Below, one piece after another: positions 34,870 through 43,660 of a stretch of 64,000 nucleotides of DNA; the first letter of the stretch is position 1, and each line of letters starts with the position of its first letter. The stretch covers positions 248,001 to 312,000 of the forward strand of contig NZ_CP058335.1 of assembly GCF_013391105.1 (NCBI RefSeq), written 5' to 3'. Under the pieces are notes generated by a model that saw nothing but the letters and a program-made list of their open reading frames with translations, had not been told where the DNA came from and ran no database searches. The translations under genes were made by a program, and so were the position numbers. The DNA comes from Natronomonas salina (GTDB lineage: Archaea > Halobacteriota > Halobacteria > Halobacteriales > Haloarculaceae).

Positions 34870-34978
34870 ACGATTCGAGTGCTTGCGGGGCGGATGTAAG
34901 AAAGGAAATCTTCCGGCGGTATCTACGTCATTCGGTCCGGTACCGAACCCCACGCCTGCCCCGGGTTCCGCGGTCGCG

Positions 34979-35182
34979 TCACTCGGACCTGGCGGTGAGC
35001 GTCAACTCGAGGTCGGCGCCGCAGCTGTTGCACTCGCCCTCGGCGATAACGTCCTTCAGCAGGATGTCCTTGAAGCAGGCCGGACACGCCACGCCCGCCA
35101 TGGGACCGGGGAGGAAGGTGAACGTGTTCTCGCTGTCCAGTTCGAACGTCCGGGCCCGCCCGTCAGCCGGCTCCGTCGACAT
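34979..35182 (-). CDS. Small two-CxxC zinc-ribbon protein
   Basis: This 67-residue protein contains CPAC and CNSC pairs about 20 residues apart, a typical zinc ribbon. It is preceded by an acidic start, and the remaining residues are short strands. The start ATG at 35182 (MSTEPADGR) is favoured, and a second in-frame ATG is 15 bases upstream. No other domain is present. It lies in a gap between a lipoprotein gene and an aminotransferase gene, all read on the minus strand. Confidence 0.72.
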   Translation of the reverse strand: MSTEPADGRARTFELDSENTFTFLPGPMAGVACPACFKDILLKDVIAEGECNSCGADLELTLTARSE

Positions 35183-35250
35183 GTGGGCAGGTATCACACC
35201 ACACCATGTAAATCTTCGTCAGACATCGATCGGTGCTCGCGGCGGTCGGC

Positions 35251-36585
35251 TCAGGCCGCGGCGTCGGCCGCCTCGGAGAGCAACTCCACGGCCATGGTGA
35301 TCTCCCGCTCCCGGACGTCCAGCGGCGGGAGCAACCGGAGGGTCCTGTGCCCGCAGCCGAGCGTCAGCAGCCCGCGCTTCATCGCCTCGTCCTGGACGTC
35401 GTCGCGTCGCTCCTTCGAGTCGAACTCCACGCCGAGCATCAGCCCCCGCCCCCGGACGTCGACGGCGTTCGGCACGGCCGCCGCGGCGAGTTCCGACGTC
35501 GCCTGCTCGCCGCGCCGAACCGCGTTCCCCAGCAGGTCCTCCTCGCGGATGACGTCGATAGTCAGCGCGCCCTGCAGCGACGCGACGATGTCGCCGGCGC
35601 CCCACGTCGAGGAGAGCCGGGACTCCTCGTCGGGGAAGACGTCCTCGCTCGCGACGGTGGCGCCGACGCGGGCGCCCTTGGCCGCGCAGATGACGTCCGG
35701 TTCGATGGGATAGTGGTCCGAGGCCCAGAACTCGCCCGTCCGTCCCAGCCCCGACTGGATCTCGTCGGCGATCAGGAGGAGGTCGTGCTGCTCGCAGACC
35801 TCGGCGACCTCCGTCATGAACGCGTCGCTCGGCGCGTAGTAGCCGCCCTCGCCCTGGATCGGCTCCATGACGAGGTAGGCGACCTCGTCGGCGTTGACGT
35901 GGCCGGTCTCGTCGTCCAGCATCCGCCGAAGTTGCGAGGTGTCGCCGGCGAAGAACCCGCACTCGCAGGTCCCCGGCGTACACTGCCGGTCCCGACAGAA
36001 GGGGACGTCGTGGATGCTCCCGAGTTCGGGGAACTGCCGGCGGTATACCTCCTTCGAGCGGTTCAGCGACAGCGCCCCGAGAGTGCGGCCGTGGAAGGCG
36101 CCCTCGAAGGTGATGCCGTACTTCCCGCCCGTCCGGTCGTAGCAGATCTTCAGGGCGTTCTCGACGGCCTCTGCGCCGGAGTTCGACAGGAAGACCGTGT
36201 CCATCCCGTCCGGCGTGACGTCGACGAGCCGCTCCATCAGTTCCCCCGGCCCGGGGAACTCGGGGTTCCCAGGGTCGCCGGCGGTCGTGTAGAAGTCCTG
36301 GCCGGCGATCTTCAGGGGGTCGACGAGGTCGAAGGCCTCCATCCGCTCGAGCAGTTCGGGGTTGTTGTAGCCCAGCGGCGCGGCGCCGACGTGGCCGGTG
36401 AAGTCCAGGAGGACGTTGCCGTCGGCGTCGGTGCAGAACGGACCGATCGCCGGGGCCGTGACGTCCCAGACGAACTCGTAGACGTACGTGCTCGGCGCCG
36501 CGAACGAGCCGTGGTACTCGACGCGCTCTCGCGCCCGGGGGCCGGGCAGCTCGTCGACCTGCGGCGTCACCGTCTCGCGATCCAT
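35251..36585 (-). CDS. Class III PLP-dependent aminotransferase
   Basis: This 444-residue fold-type I enzyme of the GabT/ornithine aminotransferase family uses pyridoxal phosphate. The cofactor-binding FLSNSGAEAVENALK, the aspartate in LLIADEIQSGLGRTG and the Schiff-base lysine expected in VICAAKGARVG are all in place. A cysteine-rich insert, FCRDRQCTPGTCECGFF, lies between domains. The amino donor cannot be named with certainty. 4-aminobutyrate, lysine or branched-chain omega-amines are possible. The ATG at 36585 follows a clear upstream gap. No pathway partner is adjacent. Confidence 0.9.
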   Translation of the reverse strand: MDRETVTPQVDELPGPRARERVEYHGSFAAPSTYVYEFVWDVTAPAIGPFCTDADGNVLLDFTGHVGAAPLGYNNPELLERMEAFDLVDPLKIAGQDFYTTAGDPGNPEFPGPGELMERLVDVTPDGMDTVFLSNSGAEAVENALKICYDRTGGKYGITFEGAFHGRTLGALSLNRSKEVYRRQFPELGSIHDVPFCRDRQCTPGTCECGFFAGDTSQLRRMLDDETGHVNADEVAYLVMEPIQGEGGYYAPSDAFMTEVAEVCEQHDLLLIADEIQSGLGRTGEFWASDHYPIEPDVICAAKGARVGATVASEDVFPDEESRLSSTWGAGDIVASLQGALTIDVIREEDLLGNAVRRGEQATSELAAAAVPNAVDVRGRGLMLGVEFDSKERRDDVQDEAMKRGLLTLGCGHRTLRLLPPLDVREREITMAVELLSEAADAAA

Positions 36586-36649
36586 GCCCGGCGTAGGGGC
36601 ACCGTCGTGTTAAGCGTTGACAGCGATCGGCCGCGAAGGGGGCTCGCGG

Positions 36650-37915
36650 TCAGACCATCGTCACGAAGGCCGCGGTGATGGCCCCGGCGCTGGCCAGCAG
36701 GACGGCGCTCCAGACGAGCACGCCCCGCGAGAAGTCCCGGTTCGGCGACGGCAGTGTGAGCCCGACCTTGACGACGATGCTGGCGGCGGAGGCCAGCAGC
36801 ACCGCGACGGTCGCCTGGACGGCCGTGATCGACCCGTTCGCGTAGAGGACGACCGCCGAGGCCGTCGCGCCGGCGCTGCTGACCAGCCCCGCGAACAGCG
36901 CGGCGAGGTAGAGCCCGGAGGTGCCGAAGGCCGCCTCGGCGAACCCGCCGACGAGCAGGACGGTGAGGAACAGCGCGCCGATGCCGAGGGCGTATCGGAG
37001 CGTGAACGGCGTGTCGAGGTCGATCTCGATTGACTCCGACCAGTCGGCGGAGTAGGCGGCGACGGCGACGGCGACGACGACGACGGACGCCAGCGGGACG
37101 ACCGCCTCCAGCAGCACCCCGGAGCCGACCGTGAACACGACCGCGATGGCGAGGTTCCGGATGGCCATCGAGGCGTTCGACAGCAGCACGGCGGCGACGC
37201 CGTAGGCGGCGGCCTCGGGCCGCTGGTTCACGTGGTCGAGCATGGTGCCGACGACGGCCGTCGAGGAGGCCAGGCCGCCGAAGAAGCCGGTCACGGCGAT
37301 GCCGCGGCCGCCGTACAGCCGGACGATGGCGTAGTTGACGATGCCGATGCCGGCGACGAAGACGACCATGAGCCAGACCACCCGCGGTTCGATGTCGACG
37401 GAGAGCCCCGCGAGGGTGATGGTCCGCTCCTCCGGCGGCAGCAGGGGGTAGAGGACGAACGCCAGGATGGCGAACTCGGCGCCGGCCTGCACCTCCTCCT
37501 TGGAGAGCGCGCCCGCGACCCCGTGGAGTTCCTGCCGGAGGACCAACAGCAGCGAGGAGACGACCGCGACGGTCACCCCCTCGAGGACCAGGCCCGACCC
37601 GACCAGGGCGCCGACGCCGTAGGCGACGAGCAGCGAGGCCGACGTCGTCAGCGAGAGCGTCCCGACCTGGCCGAGCAGTCCCTGGACGCCGAGGATGATC
37701 CCGAAGACGACGACCAGCAGCGCTCCGGAGAGCAACAGCAGCTGCGAGTCGAGGATGGTGAACGCCGCCGCCAGCAGGCTGACCAGCGAGAAGGTCCGGA
37801 TGCCGGCCGTCTTGTCGGACCACTCGCGCTCCAACCCGAGGAACATCCCCAGTGCGGCCGCCAGCACCAGGGCGACGACGTTGTCGTCGAGCAGCGACAC
37901 GCCGAACTCGGTCAT
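36650..37915 (-). CDS. MgtC/DUF4010-family membrane protein
   Basis: This 421-residue integral membrane protein has about 12 hydrophobic segments. The N-terminal part, with GMFLGLEREWSDKTAGIRTF, matches the MgtC/SapB domain. The rest corresponds to DUF4010. Similar proteins are sometimes linked to magnesium or pH homeostasis, but that has not been shown for this subfamily. It is divergent from the AI-2E family gene with a 76-base gap. The start at 37915 gives MTEFGVSLLDDNVV, which fits the family. Confidence 0.85.
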   Translation of the reverse strand: MTEFGVSLLDDNVVALVLAAALGMFLGLEREWSDKTAGIRTFSLVSLLAAAFTILDSQLLLLSGALLVVVFGIILGVQGLLGQVGTLSLTTSASLLVAYGVGALVGSGLVLEGVTVAVVSSLLLVLRQELHGVAGALSKEEVQAGAEFAILAFVLYPLLPPEERTITLAGLSVDIEPRVVWLMVVFVAGIGIVNYAIVRLYGGRGIAVTGFFGGLASSTAVVGTMLDHVNQRPEAAAYGVAAVLLSNASMAIRNLAIAVVFTVGSGVLLEAVVPLASVVVVAVAVAAYSADWSESIEIDLDTPFTLRYALGIGALFLTVLLVGGFAEAAFGTSGLYLAALFAGLVSSAGATASAVVLYANGSITAVQATVAVLLASAASIVVKVGLTLPSPNRDFSRGVLVWSAVLLASAGAITAAFVTMV

Positions 37916-37991
37916 CGCATCGGCGTTCGCGGGGCCGTCGAATAAACGCGTCGGCGGGCGGCTTTATCCCGCTCGCGGCCGCAGGTCACGT

Positions 37992-39173
37992 ATGCTCAGG
38001 GACGTCTCCCGCCCCCGGCTCGCGTGGTGGACAGTCGGCGCCGTCCTCGCCTTCGTCGTCGGGACAGCGCTGCTCGCGTTCACGGGCACGCTCGTCACCG
38101 CGCTGTTCCTCTACTACGTCTGTCGACCGGTCTACCGGCGGCTCCGCCCCCGCGTCGGCCGGAACCTCGCGGCCGTCGGCGCGATGATCGCGCTCGCGAT
38201 CCCCATCGTCCTCCTGGTCACCTACACCGTCGCGATCACCATCCAGGAGATCCAGACGCTCGCGGAGAACGTCGACCTCGGTCCCCTCCAGGAGGTCGTC
38301 TCGCCGTACTTCGACATCTCGAGCGTCGTCCAGGACCCCGCGAGCCTCCTGCAGAACTCCGACTTCATGTCCGCACTGAACGTCGTGATCGAGGGGGCGT
38401 TCAGCTACCTGCCGCTCGTCCTCACGTTCCTCCTCAACCTCTTCATCGCCCTCGCGGTCACCTTCTACCTGCTCCGGGACGGCGACAAGCTCGCCGGCTG
38501 GATCCGCCACACGTTCGGCCACGACACGGGCGTCTTTGACACCTACGCCCGCGCCGTCGACGAGGACCTCTCGAGCGTCTACTTCGGCAACATCCTCAAC
38601 GCGGTCCTCGCCGCCATCATCGCCGCCATCGCGTACCACGCCCTGAACCTCCTGGCGCCGGCGGGCGGGGCCATCCCGTACCCGGCGCTGCTGGGGATGC
38701 TCATCGGCGCCGCGAGCCTCATCCCCGTCGTCGGGATGAAGATCGTCTACCCGCCCGTCGCGATACTGCTGTTCGCCCAGGCCGTCTCGCAGGGCGACCC
38801 GCTGTGGTTCCCCGTCGCGTTCTTCCTCGTCTCGGTGGTCATCATCGACTTCATCCCGGACATCGTCCTCCGGCCGTACGTCTCCGGCCGGAACCTCCAC
38901 GTCGGTCTCGTGATGATCGCCTACATCGTCGGCCCGGTGTTCTTCGGCTGGTACGGGCTGTTCCTCGGCCCGCTGCTGCTCGTGCTGGTGTTCCACTTCG
39001 CCCGGCACGTCCTGCCGGCGCTGCTGGACGACGGGCCGATCCGGCCGGTGCCGGCCTTCACGGAGGCCACGGCCCCGGACGAGTACCTGGAGGGAGAGGT
39101 CGCGACCGACGATAGCGCCGGGACGGAGGGCGGCGGGTCGACCGGTGGCGCCGACGACCCCGGCCCTCACTAA
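37992..39173 (+). CDS. AI-2E family transporter
   Basis: This 393-residue membrane protein has about eight transmembrane helices and the family segments TFYLLRDGDKLAGWI and FGWYGLFLGPLLLVLVFHFAR. The AI-2E (PerM/TqsA) family includes exporters and Na+/H+ antiporters, so the transported substrate is open. The C-terminus is acidic and Gly-rich. The ATG at 37992 is preferred because the earlier in-frame sequence overlaps the divergent MgtC-like gene. Its stop overlaps by 4 bases with that of the convergent small zinc-ribbon membrane gene. Confidence 0.88.
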   Translation: MLRDVSRPRLAWWTVGAVLAFVVGTALLAFTGTLVTALFLYYVCRPVYRRLRPRVGRNLAAVGAMIALAIPIVLLVTYTVAITIQEIQTLAENVDLGPLQEVVSPYFDISSVVQDPASLLQNSDFMSALNVVIEGAFSYLPLVLTFLLNLFIALAVTFYLLRDGDKLAGWIRHTFGHDTGVFDTYARAVDEDLSSVYFGNILNAVLAAIIAAIAYHALNLLAPAGGAIPYPALLGMLIGAASLIPVVGMKIVYPPVAILLFAQAVSQGDPLWFPVAFFLVSVVIIDFIPDIVLRPYVSGRNLHVGLVMIAYIVGPVFFGWYGLFLGPLLLVLVFHFARHVLPALLDDGPIRPVPAFTEATAPDEYLEGEVATDDSAGTEGGGSTGGADDPGPH

Positions 39174-39436
39174 TCGCGGGGTTCCTGCAGGCGGTTCCCG
39201 TCGCGCGGGCAGTGCTCGTACTCGGGATCGCGGGTCCGGAACCCGCACCGCGGGCACTCCCTGACCACCGGGCGCTCGACGGGCGTCGCGCCGCTCCCGC
39301 CCGCGCGGAACAGGAACGGGACGAAGGGCACGAAGAGGAAGAACAGCAGCCACCCCGTGTAGAGGTAGAGGACGACGCTGATCGCGAGGCTGACGCCGAT
39401 GCCGAGCAGTGCCGTCAGCGTGCGTGAGCCGACCAT
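39170..39436 (-). CDS. Small membrane protein with C-terminal zinc ribbon
   Basis: This 88-residue protein has two hydrophobic helices at residues 8-45, then a soluble tail with CPRCGFRTRDPEYEHCPRDG, a CxxC...C zinc-ribbon-like motif. The tail probably faces the cytoplasm. No family name was recognised. It overlaps the end of the AI-2E gene by 4 bases. The ATG at 39436 gives MVGSRTLTALLG. Confidence 0.7.
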   Translation of the reverse strand: MVGSRTLTALLGIGVSLAISVVLYLYTGWLLFFLFVPFVPFLFRAGGSGATPVERPVVRECPRCGFRTRDPEYEHCPRDGNRLQEPRD

Positions 39437-39521
39437 CGAGTCGTGCTACGCGCTCCGGGCGGTTGGACGTTGCGGCGCCGTCGCTGGCGGGACGCGAAAG
39501 AACGGAGAACGCGAGTCGGCG

Positions 39522-41489
39522 TTACTTGCCTTCGAAGTTCGGCTCCCCGTCGCCCATGAAGGCCGTGATGCCCTCCATGAGGTCGTCCGTGTTGATGAGG
39601 TGGCCGAAGGCCTGGGCCTCGAGTTCGAGGCCGGCGTCGATGTCCTCCCAGCCCGCGAGCATCGCGCGCTTCGTGAGCTTCTGGGAGATCGGCGGGCCCG
39701 CGGCGAGGTCGGCGGCGAACTCGTGGACGCGGTCCTCGAACTCCTCGGTCGGGACGACCTCGGTGACGACGTCGTACTCGTACATCGTCTCGGGGTCGAA
39801 CCGCTCGGCCGTGAAGACGATCTCCTTGGCGCGGCCGAAGCCGGCGATGCGCATCAGCCGCTGGGTGCCGCCCCAGCCCGGCAGCAGGCCGAGGTTGTGT
39901 TCGGGGGTGCCGAGCTCGGAGCGCTCGGAGGCGATGCGGAAGTCACAGCACAGCGCCAGCTCGAAGCCGCCGCCGAGGGCGAAGCCGTCGATGCCGGCGA
40001 CGACCGGCATGTCGCACTCCTCGAGCTTGCCGAAGGTGCGCTGGCCCTTCCGGGAGAGGTCGATCGCCTCGATCGGGTCGGCGCCCGACGCCATCGCGGT
40101 GACGTCGGCGCCGGCGGAGAACGCGCGGTCGCCCTTGCCCGTGATGAGGAGCGCTCGGACCTCGTCGTCCTCCTCGAACAGGTCGATGGCCTCGCTCAGC
40201 TCGTCCATCAGCGCGGGGTTGATGGTGTTCATCCGGGCCTCGCGGTCGAGGACGATCTGCCCGACCATGTCGCCGGGGTAGCGGACCTCGATGTTCGTGA
40301 AGTCGACGCCCTCCTCGTCGTCGCCGCTGTGGAAGCCGCCCTCCTCGGCGGCCTCGCGGAGGCCGTCGGAGACCTCGTAGCGCGGGTGCCCCTTCTCCTC
40401 GTGGAGCTCGTCGAGCGTCTCGACGAGGCCCTCGAGGCCGCGGTCGTCGGCGATCTTCGCGGGACCGTCCGGGAAGCCGGCGCCCAGCATCACGGCCTCG
40501 TCGATGGCCGGCGGGTCGGAGACGTCCTTGCCGACGAGGTTGCCGACCTCGTTGGCCATCACGGCGACCAGTCGGCTGGCGACCTCCTCGCTGCCGGCGT
40601 CGGTCGGGACGTCGGCGCCGTCGCCGTCCTCGTAGTCGTAGACGCCCCGGCCGGTCTTCTTGCCGTAGCGCTCCTCCTCGATGAGCTCCTCGAGGAACGG
40701 CGCGGGCTCGTAGGCCTCGCCGAGGACCTCGTTCATGTACTCGAGGACGTGGTAGGTGACGTCGTGGCCGACCTGGTCGCCGAGTTCGAACGAGCCCATC
40801 GGCAGGCCCATGTCGAACTTCGTCGTGGAGTCGATCTCCTCGACGGTGGCGTCGTCCTCCGAGACCATCCAGCAGGCCTCGTTCATCAGGGGGACGAGGA
40901 TGCGGTTGACGATGAAGCCGGGGGAGTCCTTGCGGACGCGGACCGGCGTCTTGTCGAAGTCCTCGGCCAGCTGCTCGGTGACCTCGAGGGTCTCCTCGGC
41001 GGTGTGAGCCCCGGAGATGACCTCGACGAGCTGCATCCGGACCGGCGGGTTGAAGAAGTGCATCCCGCAGAACTGCTCCGGCCGCTCGGTGACCTCGGCG
41101 AGGTCCGTGATGGACAGCGAGGAGGTGTTCGTCGCGATGATGGCGTCCTCGGGGAGGTGCTGCTCGACGTCCCCGTAGACGTCCTTCTTGATGTCCATCT
41201 GCTCGGGGACGGCCTCGATGACGAAGTCGGCGTCGCCGACGGCTTCCTCGACGTCGACCAGCGGGGTGACGCGGTCGAGGGCCTCCTCGGCGTCGGACTC
41301 CGAGATCTGCTCGCGCTCGGCGAGCTTGTTCAGCGACCACTCGATGTCGTCGTAGCCGCTCTGGACGAACTCCTCCTTGATGTCCCGGAGGTTGACCTCG
41401 TAGCCCGACAGCGCGGCGACCTCGGCGATGCCGTGGCCCATGTTCCCGGCCCCGAGCACCGCTATGGTCTCGATATCTTCGAATTCCAT
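39522..41489 (-). CDS. 3-hydroxyacyl-CoA dehydrogenase/enoyl-CoA hydratase fusion
   Basis: This is a 655-residue beta-oxidation enzyme. The N-terminal NAD-binding domain has VLGAGNMGHGIAEVAALSG and a second catalytic domain. The C-terminal crotonase domain has DRAFSAGADVT and GFALGGGFELALCCDFR, with acidic catalytic residues expected near LGLLPGWGGTQ. The order (dehydrogenase then hydratase) is the reverse of bacterial FadB and is common in archaea. It should convert enoyl-CoA to 3-ketoacyl-CoA. The acyl-CoA dehydrogenase gene lies divergently, 131 bases away, so the pair may share a control region. Confidence 0.94.
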   Translation of the reverse strand: MEFEDIETIAVLGAGNMGHGIAEVAALSGYEVNLRDIKEEFVQSGYDDIEWSLNKLAEREQISESDAEEALDRVTPLVDVEEAVGDADFVIEAVPEQMDIKKDVYGDVEQHLPEDAIIATNTSSLSITDLAEVTERPEQFCGMHFFNPPVRMQLVEVISGAHTAEETLEVTEQLAEDFDKTPVRVRKDSPGFIVNRILVPLMNEACWMVSEDDATVEEIDSTTKFDMGLPMGSFELGDQVGHDVTYHVLEYMNEVLGEAYEPAPFLEELIEEERYGKKTGRGVYDYEDGDGADVPTDAGSEEVASRLVAVMANEVGNLVGKDVSDPPAIDEAVMLGAGFPDGPAKIADDRGLEGLVETLDELHEEKGHPRYEVSDGLREAAEEGGFHSGDDEEGVDFTNIEVRYPGDMVGQIVLDREARMNTINPALMDELSEAIDLFEEDDEVRALLITGKGDRAFSAGADVTAMASGADPIEAIDLSRKGQRTFGKLEECDMPVVAGIDGFALGGGFELALCCDFRIASERSELGTPEHNLGLLPGWGGTQRLMRIAGFGRAKEIVFTAERFDPETMYEYDVVTEVVPTEEFEDRVHEFAADLAAGPPISQKLTKRAMLAGWEDIDAGLELEAQAFGHLINTDDLMEGITAFMGDGEPNFEGK

Positions 41490-41620
41490 TGTGACAGGCT
41501 AACGGTCTTCCGGAGTCCGTTTCAACGTTTCCTTCTGGCCACGGACACACTGGTTTCAACGCCCAATCTGTTTCTACGGAATTGGGAAGTGTTATGGGGT
41601 AGCACGCACCTTGAGCAACC

Positions 41621-42775
41621 ATGGACTTCGAGCTAACCGACGAGCAGAAACAGCTCAAGGAGGAGGTCAAGCGCTTCGCCGACAACGAGGTCCGGCCGAA
41701 CGCCAAGGAGTACGATGTCGAGGAGAAGTTCCCCCACGACATCGTCGACGACGCCGCCGATATGGGTCTCTGCGGCGCCTCCATCCCCATCGAGTACGGC
41801 GGCGCCGGCTACGGCGCCGTCGACTCGGTCCTCATCGCCGAGGAGCTGTTCGCCGCCGACCCCGGCATCGCCCTCTCCATCCTGGCGACGAGCTTCGGGA
41901 CCGAGGCCATCCGCGAGTACGGCACCGAGGACCAGAAGGAGGAGTTCCTCGAGCCGGTCGCGAAGGGCGAAGCCATCTCCGGGGCGGCCATCTCGGAGCC
42001 GGACACCGGCTCTGACGTCTCCAGCGTCTCGACGCGCGCGGAGAAGGACGGCGACGAGTACGTCATCAACGGCAACAAGATGTGGATCACCAACGGTTCG
42101 GTCGGGGACTTCTTCGTCACACTGTGCAAGACCGACCCCGAGGCCGAGGGCCGCTACAACGGCTTCTCGCAGATAATCGTCGAGTCGGACCGCGACGGCT
42201 TCGAGGCCGACAAGATCACGGGGAAGATGGGGATTCGCGCGTCCGACACGGCCGAACTCATCCTCGACGACGTCCGCGTCCCCGAGGAGAACCTCGTCGG
42301 GAGCGAGGGCGCCGGTTTCTACCAGCAGATGCAGTTCTTCGACGCGACCCGGACCGGCGTCGCGGCCCAGGGCGTCGGCATCGCGAAAGGTGCGGCGGAG
42401 CGCGCCCTGGAGTACGCCCAGGAGCGCGAGCAGTTCGGCCGTCCCATCGGCGACTTCCAGGCAATCCAGCACAAGCTCGCCGACATGCACACCGAGACCG
42501 AAGCCGCCCGAAATCTCACGTACAAATCCGCGTGGGAGGTCGACTCCGGCGGCTCGCCGAACACCCAGCTGGCGTCGATGGCCAAGGAGTTCGCCTCCCG
42601 GATCGCCGTCAAGACGGCCAACGAGTGCGTCCAGATCCACGGCGGGTCGGGCTACGTGAACGACTTCGACGCCGAGCGGCTCTACCGCGACGCGAAGATC
42701 ACCCAGATCTACGAGGGCACCACCGAGATTCAGAAGATGATCATCGCCCGCGAGCTGCAGGGGAAGGGGTTCTAG
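41621..42775 (+). CDS. Acyl-CoA dehydrogenase, close paralog of the 20.4 kb copy
   Basis: This 384-residue flavoprotein is of the acyl-CoA dehydrogenase family. It has AAISEPDTGSDVSS and IYEGTTEIQKMIIARELQGKG, and it is nearly the same length as its paralog at 20405-21559. Identity by eye is high across the FAD domain and C-terminus, so gene duplication is likely, with possible different chain-length preference. It is divergent from the hydratase/dehydrogenase fusion gene. The hairpin repeat element begins at the base after the TAG stop. Its substrates are not determinable. Confidence 0.95.
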   Translation: MDFELTDEQKQLKEEVKRFADNEVRPNAKEYDVEEKFPHDIVDDAADMGLCGASIPIEYGGAGYGAVDSVLIAEELFAADPGIALSILATSFGTEAIREYGTEDQKEEFLEPVAKGEAISGAAISEPDTGSDVSSVSTRAEKDGDEYVINGNKMWITNGSVGDFFVTLCKTDPEAEGRYNGFSQIIVESDRDGFEADKITGKMGIRASDTAELILDDVRVPEENLVGSEGAGFYQQMQFFDATRTGVAAQGVGIAKGAAERALEYAQEREQFGRPIGDFQAIQHKLADMHTETEAARNLTYKSAWEVDSGGSPNTQLASMAKEFASRIAVKTANECVQIHGGSGYVNDFDAERLYRDAKITQIYEGTTEIQKMIIARELQGKGF

Positions 42776-42959
42776 CCCACTTTTTGCACGGTCGCCTCAC
42801 TACGCTCGGCGACCGGCAAAAACGTGGGGAAAATATGCGCGAGCGCCTCCAGCCGCCTCGCTCACTCCGTTCGCTCGGCGTTAGTCGGCGCTCGCTACGC
42901 TGGCTCGCTCCGCTCGCCAGCGAGAACCCCTCGCTCACTTCGTTCGCTCGCGGATGCTC
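42776..42959. repeat. ~184 bp hairpin-rich intergenic element, copy 2
   Basis: This copy shares both ends with the one at 20178-20359. Stem 1 pairs CGGTCGCC (42789-42796) with GGCGACCG (42808-42815), so the arms differ from copy 1 (CGGCCCCC/GGGGGCCG) yet keep pairing. Stem 3 pairs CGCTGGC (42898-42904) with GCCAGCG (42916-42922). Conserved parts are GCAAAAACGTGGGGAAAA and the terminal CGTTCGCTCGCGGATGCTC. It starts immediately after an acyl-CoA dehydrogenase stop and encodes no credible protein. Confidence 0.8.
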
Positions 42960-42994
42960 CTATTCTTTTACGCTCGCCAGTCTACACAGGTGGT

Positions 42995-43279
42995 ATGACC
43001 GCCGACCTGGAGGAGAAGACGGACCGTTACGAGGATCTGCTGGCGGAGGCGCTGGAGGCCGCCGAGATAGCGCCGCAGGAGGGGACGCCGCTGCACGACG
43101 CGGCCCTGGAGTACGAGGAGATGGCCCGTTCGTACCTCGAGGACGGCCGGCACTTCCGGGAGGACGACGACCTCGTCAACGCGCTGGCGTCGTTCTCCTA
43201 CGGTCACGGCTGGATGGACGCGGGTGCCCGCATCGGCGTCTTCGAGGTACCGACTGAGGGGCACCTCTTCACCGTCTGA
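42995..43279 (+). CDS. DUF357 protein
   Basis: This 94-residue helical protein belongs to the small archaeal DUF357 group. The segments LEEKTDRYEDLLAEALEAA and LEYEEMARSYLEDGRHFREDDDLVNALASFSYGHGWMDAGARIGVF fit a compact helical bundle. No enzyme motif is present. The ATG at 42995 starts MTADLEEK. It lies just after the second copy of the repeat element and before an HTH gene. Function is unknown. Confidence 0.8.
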   Translation: MTADLEEKTDRYEDLLAEALEAAEIAPQEGTPLHDAALEYEEMARSYLEDGRHFREDDDLVNALASFSYGHGWMDAGARIGVFEVPTEGHLFTV

Positions 43280-43328
43280 CCTTTCTCATCCCCCCACTTT
43301 ACGTCGGTCGGGTGAGTGGCACCCAGCA

Positions 43329-43604
43329 ATGGAGGCGGCCCTCTGGTACGTGCTGACGGGGACACGCGGCGGCGCGAACCGCGCCCGCGTCCTGCGTGCC
43401 ATCGACGAGCGGCCGCGGAACGCCAACCAACTCGCCGAGGACCTCGACCTCGACTACAAGACCGTCCGCCACCACCTCGACGTCCTGGAGGAGAACAACG
43501 TCGTCACCGACAGCGGGGACGACTACGGCAAGGTGTACCTCCCCAGCGAAGCCGCCCGCGCACACTGGGACACCGTCGAAGAGGTGCTCGAGAAGGTGAT
43601 CTGA
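43329..43604 (+). CDS. ArsR-type winged-helix regulator
   Basis: This 91-residue winged-helix protein has RARVLRAIDERPRNANQLAEDLDLDYKTVRHHLDVLEENNVV, the recognition helix arrangement of ArsR-like regulators, followed by the wing region. Metal-ligand cysteines are absent, so it is not a classical metal sensor. The start at 43329 (MEAALWYV) gives a full domain. It is followed 57 bases later by a small membrane protein gene on the same strand, which might be its target or partner. Confidence 0.82.
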   Translation: MEAALWYVLTGTRGGANRARVLRAIDERPRNANQLAEDLDLDYKTVRHHLDVLEENNVVTDSGDDYGKVYLPSEAARAHWDTVEEVLEKVI

Positions 43605-43660
43605 ATGCTGGCCGAATTTGGGAAAGACAATATATACGTGACCGGGAAAGGTGACGCATA

